From a virus, in the IMG/VR virus record IMGVR_UViG_3300000115_000234, positions 1 through 21,889 of that record: DNA of 21,889 nucleotides, one strand, 5' to 3'. Under the pieces are notes generated by a model. That model saw only the letters and a list, made by a program, of their open reading frames with translations. It did not search any database and had not been told where the DNA came from. Every line of letters begins with the position of its first letter. Positions within the stretch are counted from its first letter, which is position 1. Shown piece by piece: positions 16,873 to 21,889 of the stretch. A program made the position numbers and the translations under genes.

Positions 16873-18630
16873 TTAATTAATTATAGTATATATTTGTATG
16901 GGTTTTTCTTTACCTTTTACATATATACTTTTTAACTCTTTTAGTGTAATTTCAGAATTAAAGTTTTTTGCGTTAATAGTGTTATAACCTATAACAATAT
17001 CTTCTCCAACTTCTTTAGTAGAGCTTTCAAGTCTAGCAGCAAGGTTTACAGCATCACCTATAGCTGTGTAATCAAACCTTGTATCGCTACCCATATTGCC
17101 TATAACAGCATATCCAGTATTAACTCCTACTCCTATTTCTACATCAATATTAGCTTGTTTTATTTTATCTTGTATTTCTTTTGCACATAGAACTGCAGCA
17201 GTTTCATGGTTTGGTAAATCTATAGGTGCATTAAATATAGCCATCATTGCATCTCCTATGTATTTATCTACCATACCATCATATTCTTTTACTGCATTAG
17301 CTTGTATTGTAAGAGCTTTGTTCATTATTTTTGTTACTTCTTCTGGCTCTAGTTTTTCAGACATAGCAGTAAAACCTCTTACATCTGTAAATAAAAAAGT
17401 ACAATATCTACGCTCACCACCTAAAACTAAAGAATCTGGGTTATCTTGTAATTTTTTAACTTGTCTTGGGTCAAGATAATGTTCAAACTGTTTTTTAATT
17501 TGTTGTCTTAGTTTGTATTGTTGTCTAAATCTTAAATAAAAACCTATAGAAGCTGTAATAAATTGTGAAATTAATGTCCAACTAACATCTATAAGCACTC
17601 CACGCTGTATTAGATAATGCCCAAAAAATATTGTTAAAAAGAATAATATACTGGTAAATACTATTCCTTTGGTCATTCCAAAAATATTTACGCATAACCA
17701 AACTAAAGTTACTGTTATCACTAAAATTAATAATTCTGCTGCTAAATGCCAATCAGGAATATAAGGACTATCTTGTATTAAGATTGATTCTGCTAGTGCT
17801 GTTTGTATTTTATGTGGCTCTAATAGTCCTACAGGTGTTGCTATCTGCGGCATAACTCCATTTGCAGTAACTCCTACAAATACAAACTTACCTGCTACTT
17901 CCATTTCTTTTAAATTAGTTTGTGGTGTATCTACCCAACTAATCCATTTACGACCAAGGCTATCTGTTTTAATAGGTGGTATTCCTCTAATTGATATTTC
18001 TTCTATACCATTATCATTAGTTTTTATAATATAAGTTTTTACATCAAATAAAGATTTATATATTTGTGTACCAAAACTAGGAATCCAATCATCGTTAGGA
18101 GTTTTTACTAAAAGAGGTATTCTTCTTACAAGTTGGTCAACTTCGGTGGGAGCAATGGCTAGACCCTGTAATGTATTATTTTTTAGAGTGTTCAGGTTTT
18201 CCTTAACTCCCAAAGATACTATACCACCATTATCTTTACCTTTCACTACTGTTCCTGTAGGTTTAGGATAATTTCCTTTACCATCTTCAAACATAGCTAT
18301 AACTGATGGTGCATACCCAAGTGTTTCTGCAAACATTTCATCACCACCCATTCGGTCTGCTTGTGGAAAACTTATAACCCAACCTACTCCTACAGCACCT
18401 TCATTAAGTAAATCTATTTGTATTTGTGCAAGTCTTTGTCTTGGTAATGGATAACCACCTTCTCTTTCTACATCTTCTTCAGTTATGTTAAGTATTACAA
18501 AGTTACCAGATTCTTGTGGTGTTTGTATTAAAGAATCAAATACTTTTAGTTTTAGTATTTCTGTAGGCGTTGATTGATATATTAATGGTAATAAAAGTAT
18601 TATAAGTATTGGTAATATTAATTTTTTCAT
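16873..18630 (-). CDS. CHASE2 sensor adenylate cyclase (class III)
   Basis: This 585-residue membrane enzyme should make cAMP from ATP. An N-terminal membrane segment (about 4-20) leads into an extracytoplasmic CHASE2 sensor domain (about 25-290). Three membrane segments follow (about 296-317, 322-341 and 345-366), then a short linker with YLDPRQVKKL, then the class III cyclase domain (about 405-585). The two metal-binding aspartates are D416 (FTDVRGF) and D460 (KYIGD). The adenine-selecting pair is K456 and D520 (FDYTAIGD), and the transition-state residues are N529 and R533 (NLAARLE). All are intact, so the enzyme should be active and prefer ATP. It starts on the FecR stop (TAATG) without a clear ribosome site. 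Neighbouring FecR and CHASE2-cyclase genes are known from bacterial genomes. A phage copy is unusual; cAMP-driven control of host genes during infection is inference. Confidence 0.94.
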   Translation of the reverse strand: MKKLILPILIILLLPLIYQSTPTEILKLKVFDSLIQTPQESGNFVILNITEEDVEREGGYPLPRQRLAQIQIDLLNEGAVGVGWVISFPQADRMGGDEMFAETLGYAPSVIAMFEDGKGNYPKPTGTVVKGKDNGGIVSLGVKENLNTLKNNTLQGLAIAPTEVDQLVRRIPLLVKTPNDDWIPSFGTQIYKSLFDVKTYIIKTNDNGIEEISIRGIPPIKTDSLGRKWISWVDTPQTNLKEMEVAGKFVFVGVTANGVMPQIATPVGLLEPHKIQTALAESILIQDSPYIPDWHLAAELLILVITVTLVWLCVNIFGMTKGIVFTSILFFLTIFFGHYLIQRGVLIDVSWTLISQFITASIGFYLRFRQQYKLRQQIKKQFEHYLDPRQVKKLQDNPDSLVLGGERRYCTFLFTDVRGFTAMSEKLEPEEVTKIMNKALTIQANAVKEYDGMVDKYIGDAMMAIFNAPIDLPNHETAAVLCAKEIQDKIKQANIDVEIGVGVNTGYAVIGNMGSDTRFDYTAIGDAVNLAARLESSTKEVGEDIVIGYNTINAKNFNSEITLKELKSIYVKGKEKPIQIYTIIN

Positions 18631-19748
18631 TAATCACTTTGTGTTATTGTTATTGTTGAATCACTACCACCATTAACTTTTATTATATTTGAAATACCAT
18701 CTTGTATAAATATAATTGTATAAGCATTACTTCCATTTAAGTCTACTCTAACGCTTTCATTTACTTCTCTTCTAAGACTAACTAAGTTACCTGTTATTAA
18801 AGCTGTTATTTGTGTTTCAGCATCTTTACCTAAAGAAGTACCACTAATTTGAGTGCTTGTAGCTTGTGCTAATTGTTCTTCTTCATCTTCTATAGCTAAA
18901 GCATCAAGAACATTAAGTAAATCTTCTAAATAATTTACATCAAGATAGTTAATATCTAGTTCTGTAAACTCTAAATTATTTTCTTTTAAAAAATCTTCTG
19001 CTAAATAATCTATATCTAAATCGTTAAAATCTAATACGCTATCTGTTTGTGATGTTGTAGTTTCTTCTTCTATATTTACTTCTTCTTTAGGAGGGGTAAC
19101 AATTAACATATTGTCTATAACATCTAAAGTTAAATCTAATATAACTGGTTTAGATGGTGCTGATTCAAATACGCTTACTGTGGTAGCCTCATAAGGTTTA
19201 TTAAGTAAAACAGTTCCCATAGCAGTAACTACCTCTATTTCGCCACTAGAGAGCCCTAGAGCGTCTGGAAGTAATATTATAAGGCTACGCCCTAGTTCAT
19301 CAACTGTAGCTGTAAAATCAGTTCCTCTAATAGCTATATTTGCAGTAGGTGTTTTAAGAGTAATGTTTTGTTTATCTATTTTATTAAGACTGCCTGTAAT
19401 AAATCTAGCAGTACCTAAACCAAAAGTAAGAGCCATTTTTGTTTTAGATGGGTCAGGGTCGTAAATATATTCATCTATTAACAGTTGTGAATGTTCAGTT
19501 AGTTTTACTATAGAATCATCTAAAAAAGTAATAGCCATTCTTCCATCAGTTGTTATGGCTTCATCATTACTTTGTATGGCAAATTTTAAATTAGCATCGT
19601 AAGGTTTGTCTCTTACTATTTGTGCTGAACCATTTAGTTCAGATATATCTCCAATATCAGCAACTTGTGCTTGTACCTTGGTCGTTTTGAATGACACAAA
19701 CAGTAGAAGCAGCAGTGCCAGAAACGGATATAATTTTAAGCCAGTCAT
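18630..19748 (-). CDS. Secreted FecR-domain protein with curlin-like C-terminal repeat
   Basis: The 372 residues start with a Sec signal peptide (hydrophobic 8-18, cleavage near VQA|Q, about residue 28). A FecR domain follows at about 39-146, ending in the family's signature TPTANIAIRGTDF. An acidic region at about 236-291 repeats the pattern LDxxYL. The last 40 residues contain Q349-D-G-I-S-N-I-I356 and a TITITQ end, like a curlin repeat. Unlike the sigma-regulating FecR of iron uptake, this one has no cytoplasmic anti-sigma part and is exported; stand-alone FecR proteins often pair with CHASE2 proteins. Its signal-peptide region is nested in the 3' end of the curlin-like gene (92-base overlap) with no clear ribosome site. 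A role as periplasmic or surface ligand for the CHASE2 sensor, or as fibre nucleator, is inferred. Confidence 0.88.
   Translation of the reverse strand: MTGLKLYPFLALLLLLFVSFKTTKVQAQVADIGDISELNGSAQIVRDKPYDANLKFAIQSNDEAITTDGRMAITFLDDSIVKLTEHSQLLIDEYIYDPDPSKTKMALTFGLGTARFITGSLNKIDKQNITLKTPTANIAIRGTDFTATVDELGRSLIILLPDALGLSSGEIEVVTAMGTVLLNKPYEATTVSVFESAPSKPVILDLTLDVIDNMLIVTPPKEEVNIEEETTTSQTDSVLDFNDLDIDYLAEDFLKENNLEFTELDINYLDVNYLEDLLNVLDALAIEDEEEQLAQATSTQISGTSLGKDAETQITALITGNLVSLRREVNESVRVDLNGSNAYTIIFIQDGISNIIKVNGGSDSTITITQSD
18681..18704 (-). repeat. Curlin-type motif QDGISNII at the C-terminus of the FecR protein
   Basis: Residues 349-356 of the FecR protein repeat the octapeptide pattern of the curlin-like neighbour and are followed by a Thr/Ile strand ending in TQ. 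The motif lies outside the FecR domain and the acidic linker, as a separate C-terminal module. Confidence 0.75.
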
Positions 19749-20388
19749 TATCTTGGGTACTCAGTTGTTGAATATTAAAAGTTCTTGAACCGCCAGTATG
19801 GTCTAAATAAAAATATCCACCTGCTGAAGCATTAACACCTGTACCTGTATAAGTAACTGCATTATCAGAACCATCTATATCCATAAAGTTAGTAGCTCCA
19901 TCAATATTAATATTTGATGTAACTGTGTTATTAGAACCTTGTATAATCCAATCTAAATTTAAGTTTGCTGCTATTGCGGTAGTACCTTGATTTAAAGTAA
20001 ATGTATTACTACTACCTGTAACTGCTACATTTTGGTCAGAACCATCAGAACTATAAGTATTAGTTGGGTCTACTTGTATAGTAAAAGTATTACTGCCACC
20101 AGTAAAATTATATAAACCTGTAAAAGTATTAGCGTTTATATCACCTAAAAATTTATTAGTAGCACCAATCATATTGATATCTAAGGTCATAGTATTACCA
20201 TCTAAATCAAAAGCGGTTAAACTGCCTGCAGAGCTGTTTAAACCACCTATGATATTAGATATACCTAGTTGTTCTAGGTCTATATTTGCACCAGTACCAG
20301 ACTGGTCTACAAAAATTTCGTTATCAGCCGCGTATGTTGTCAATGCACTCAGCATCACAATCAGGCTCATCAATTTTAATTTCTTCAT
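19657..20388 (-). CDS. Curlin-repeat-like exported protein (candidate CsgG substrate)
   Basis: The protein has 243 residues from the ATG at 20388, chosen because it begins a clean signal peptide (MKKLKLMSLIVMLSALTTYA|A). An AGGAG lies about 11 bases upstream; the frame itself opens at 20418. The mature part begins with EIFVDQSGTGANIDLEQLG and ISNIIGG, which fits the curlin pattern of Q-x-G-x-x-N. It then repeats short Gly-Ser-Asn-Thr-aromatic strands (GGSNTFTIQ, GSSNTFTLNQ, GSNNTVTS, GSDNAVTY, GGSRTFNIQQ), suggesting a beta-solenoid or amyloid fold. Two cysteines near the end (VCVIQND and the terminal Cys) could form a disulphide. It lies directly after csgG and overlaps it by 65 bases, which is what a CsgA/CsgB-type substrate would do. 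Amyloid formation is inference. Confidence 0.7.
   Translation of the reverse strand: MKKLKLMSLIVMLSALTTYAADNEIFVDQSGTGANIDLEQLGISNIIGGLNSSAGSLTAFDLDGNTMTLDINMIGATNKFLGDINANTFTGLYNFTGGSNTFTIQVDPTNTYSSDGSDQNVAVTGSSNTFTLNQGTTAIAANLNLDWIIQGSNNTVTSNINIDGATNFMDIDGSDNAVTYTGTGVNASAGGYFYLDHTGGSRTFNIQQLSTQDNDWLKIISVSGTAASTVCVIQNDQGTSTSC
20248..20271 (-). repeat. Curlin-type motif QLGISNII in the curlin-like protein
   Basis: Residues 40-47 read QLGISNII, matching the Q-x-G-x-x-N core of curlin repeats. The same pattern, with one residue changed, closes the FecR protein at 18681-18704 (QDGISNII). The codons differ at most positions, so this is not a fresh DNA duplication. Confidence 0.75.
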
Positions 20389-21196
20389 ATTTCCAAAAAC
20401 TCCTGTCGTAACCGACACTAATTATTTCTAATACAGCACTTTCTATTGCTTTCATTAAAGCTATAGTTGTTGATTCATTTCTGGAATTACCCATTTCTAT
20501 TTCAACAAGTTCTGTTCCTGCTTCTATAAAACGAAATATATCTTCTGATTTACCATAACTAAATATAGTTTTTTCAGTCATTACTTCTATAAGAATTTCT
20601 CCTGTAGCTACTGATACCATGCGTAAAGTTATTGCTACACTATCTTCTCTATACTGTACGCTTTTACCAATACCTAAATACCTAGCACCTGCACCACCTG
20701 TAGCTAAATTTGTTTCATAAGATATTACAGCACCTTCCATTAATATTCCTGCAAACAATAAAGGTCTTAATGCTTTTTTCTTTTCTTCATCTGATAGAGT
20801 CTGTTCTCTAGCACTACGAATTAATTGTCTTTCTTTGGTAAGATTATCTAATCCTACTCGTTCAACTACTGTAAAAAAATTTCCATTACCTGCGTGTTTT
20901 AAAGCTCGTATAAGTAAAGCATTTGGTTGTTGAGTTATTGCTGTACTAAACAAAGCAAACTCACTATTACTTTTACGCTGTCCTGTTTGGTCTGTAAATG
21001 CTGCTGGATATACAGCTACTACAGGTTTTAATATTGGTTGTTTTACATCAGCAAGTTCTTTTGATTGTAATTCAGATATATTTACAATGTTATGTGCTTC
21101 AAATCTTTGTTCGTATGTATCTTCAAGTTGGTCAAATATAGAACAACTAGAACAAAAAAGTACCAATAGGTATCGTAATTTCAGTAATTGTTCCAT
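20324..21196 (-). CDS. csgG: CsgG-like outer-membrane curli secretion channel
   Basis: The protein has 290 residues against 277 in E. coli. CsgG is a lipoprotein that forms a nonameric outer-membrane pore through which curlin subunits leave. The signal ends in a cysteine-rich lipobox (C15, C18). Family blocks are clear: VVAVYPAAFTDQTGQ (60-73), FSTAITQQPNALLIRALK (83-100), VVERVGLDNLTKERQLIRSA, ILMEGAVISYETN, GGAGARYLGIG, VATGEIL and a final SAVLEI..GYDRSFW. The constriction loop (about 74-83) keeps the phenylalanine (F83, E. coli F56) but lacks Tyr and Asn at the other pore-lining places, by my hand alignment. It overlaps csgF by 50 bases and has only a weak CGGAAC site, so coupling is likely. 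CsgE, CsgC and CsgD are not in the window. Confidence 0.95.
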   Translation of the reverse strand: MEQLLKLRYLLVLFCSSCSIFDQLEDTYEQRFEAHNIVNISELQSKELADVKQPILKPVVAVYPAAFTDQTGQRKSNSEFALFSTAITQQPNALLIRALKHAGNGNFFTVVERVGLDNLTKERQLIRSAREQTLSDEEKKKALRPLLFAGILMEGAVISYETNLATGGAGARYLGIGKSVQYREDSVAITLRMVSVATGEILIEVMTEKTIFSYGKSEDIFRFIEAGTELVEIEMGNSRNESTTIALMKAIESAVLEIISVGYDRSFWKYEEIKIDEPDCDAECIDNIRG

Positions 21197-21659
21197 CTTG
21201 TTCCGTTATTTTAAGTGTTAATGTTACGCCATCGCTTGTATATTCTATGGTGTTGCCTTCTAAAGTTATTGTTCCTGAGTTAGATGGTGTTTCACCAAAA
21301 AGATTATTAACTAACTGTCTTGATAGTTCTGCATATACTCTTGATTCTAAGTTACGCAAAAATCTAGCAAGTGTAGAATTTTCTTTTTCTCTTTCTATTT
21401 CTTCTTGTAAAGCTTTTATTTCTTCTTTAATAGTTAATTTACGACTAAACTCTTGATTTTCTATAGTTAAATAATGTGAGCTAGTACCAACACCATTAAA
21501 ACTAGGAGACTTAAATTTAAAAGTTATTGTGTCTGCTTTTATATTTATAGCAATAATACCTATAAACATAATTAAACCAATAAACATAATCCCTCTTATG
21601 ATTCTAGTTTTTTCTATTTCTTCTTGCACTTTTTGTTTTTGTGTCATTTTCTTTTTCAT
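21147..21659 (-). CDS. csgF: CsgF-like curli assembly factor
   Basis: The protein has 170 residues. CsgF binds the CsgG pore at the cell surface and helps place and nucleate the fibre. The mature N-terminus TITFKFKSPSFNG matches the E. coli CsgF peptide that plugs into CsgG (TMTFQFRNPNFGG). The second half, from ELSRQLVNNLFG through YTSDGVTLTLKITEQDG, follows the rest of the family. Between them lies a Glu/Lys-rich helical insert (about 75-110) absent from E. coli CsgF. The start at 21659 has a TTGGAG site and gives a long basic n-region (about 23 residues) before the hydrophobic core. An alternative ATG at 21587 has AGAGGG just upstream but would leave a signal without positive charges. It overlaps the holin-like gene by 56 bases. 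Confidence 0.92.
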   Translation of the reverse strand: MKKKMTQKQKVQEEIEKTRIIRGIMFIGLIMFIGIIAINIKADTITFKFKSPSFNGVGTSSHYLTIENQEFSRKLTIKEEIKALQEEIEREKENSTLARFLRNLESRVYAELSRQLVNNLFGETPSNSGTITLEGNTIEYTSDGVTLTLKITEQDGTITEITIPIGTFLF

Positions 21660-21879
21660 TTAACTCCAATACAGTATTTACTTTTTCTTGTAGACGAATC
21701 ATATCTTGGTCTAAAAGCCTAAGTTGGTCAGTTAGTCGTATAATTGTTTTTTTCATTTCAGATACAGCAGGGTCTATAGTATTAGTAATTGTTTGCCATA
21801 CATAATAAACAAAGTAACCAAGACCTACGACCATAATAGTTGTAAAGCCAAACTTTTCTACTAAAGTTACTATGTCCAT
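21604..21879 (-). CDS. Small holin-like single-pass membrane protein, 91 aa
   Basis: One hydrophobic segment (about residues 13-31, TIMVVGLGYFVYYVWQTI) is followed by an amphipathic coiled coil (about 40-75, with IIRLTDQLRLLDQDMIRLQE) and a basic tail. This layout, with the phrase NTIDPAVSEM after the membrane segment, resembles small holin-like proteins of phages, and the position at the head of a lysis block agrees. It could also be a scaffold for the CsgF/CsgG genes that follow. GAAGAG lies just before the ATG. Its end is nested over the start of csgF. The holin role is inferred from shape and place and is only moderately secure. Confidence 0.6.
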   Translation of the reverse strand: MDIVTLVEKFGFTTIMVVGLGYFVYYVWQTITNTIDPAVSEMKKTIIRLTDQLRLLDQDMIRLQEKVNTVLELNEKENDTKTKSARRNRKN

Positions 21880-21889
21880 TAATCTCTTC

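Noticed and set aside
17096-17479. Plus-strand open frame of 127 codons
   Set aside because: It lies opposite the cyclase catalytic domain, whose residues are fully conserved; there is no sign of independent coding.
18630-19748. FecR as an iron-transport sigma-factor regulator
   Set aside because: No TonB receptor or sigma-factor gene is near, the protein has a secretion signal in place of a cytoplasmic anti-sigma domain, and its neighbours are a CHASE2 cyclase and curli genes.
20389-20418. Longer start for the curlin-like protein
   Set aside because: The ten extra residues would precede an otherwise standard signal peptide; the ATG at 20388 gives the usual Lys-Lys n-region.
1-21889. tRNA genes, CRISPR arrays, riboswitches or attachment sites
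   Set aside because: No cloverleaf, spaced direct repeats or other structured non-coding stretch was found; practically every base is coding.

Overview
This window is a stretch of a tailed-phage genome. It is strongly AT-rich and almost gap-free, and all 19 genes I support lie on the minus strand, so transcription runs from position 21889 towards 1. Neighbouring genes touch or overlap (repeated TAATG and one ATGA stop/start junction). I see no tRNA, terminator, promoter, integrase, CRISPR array or non-coding stretch of even 100 bases. The AT content, coding density and several virion-protein types resemble phages of streamlined marine bacteria (SAR11, OM43 or similar). That host assignment is inference, because no host marker is present.

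Region A (21879 down to 15515) is read first. It opens with a small holin-like membrane protein and ends with a Rz-like inner-membrane spanin, a lipoprotein spanin partner overlapping it, and a GH24 endolysin. Between the holin-like gene and the spanins sits a non-standard cassette: CsgF, CsgG, a curlin-repeat-like exported protein, a secreted FecR-domain protein, a CHASE2 adenylate cyclase with all expected catalytic residues, and a 75-residue unknown. This looks like a curli-type (type VIII) secretion module joined to a cAMP-producing sensor and embedded in a lysis operon. The FecR protein and the curlin-like protein share the pattern QxGISNII, which ties the two parts together.

Region B (15512 down to 11821) holds a candidate P22 gp10-like DNA-stabilisation/tail-hub protein and three unassigned, probably virion-associated proteins of 67, 113 and 434 residues.

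Region C (11812 down to 1) looks like an ejectosome block. It has an 862-residue Gly/Pro-rich protein, a GNAT-fold protein, a Gln-rich protein with 9-residue repeats, a 654-residue protein ending in a lytic transglycosylase domain, and a giant polyvalent protein of at least 1,838 residues cut off by the window edge. The order GNAT, Gln-rich protein, transglycosylase protein, giant protein recalls T7 gp13-gp16. The giant protein carries a HELIH metallopeptidase motif and an intact R-S-ExE ADP-ribosyltransferase motif, with segments separated by a recurring (D)xPxF(S/A)(R/K) signature.

The most notable part is the CsgF-CsgG-curlin-FecR-cyclase cassette in a phage lysis operon. It could let the phage build an outer-membrane pore or a surface fibre, or raise host cAMP during infection; the sequence alone does not decide between these.
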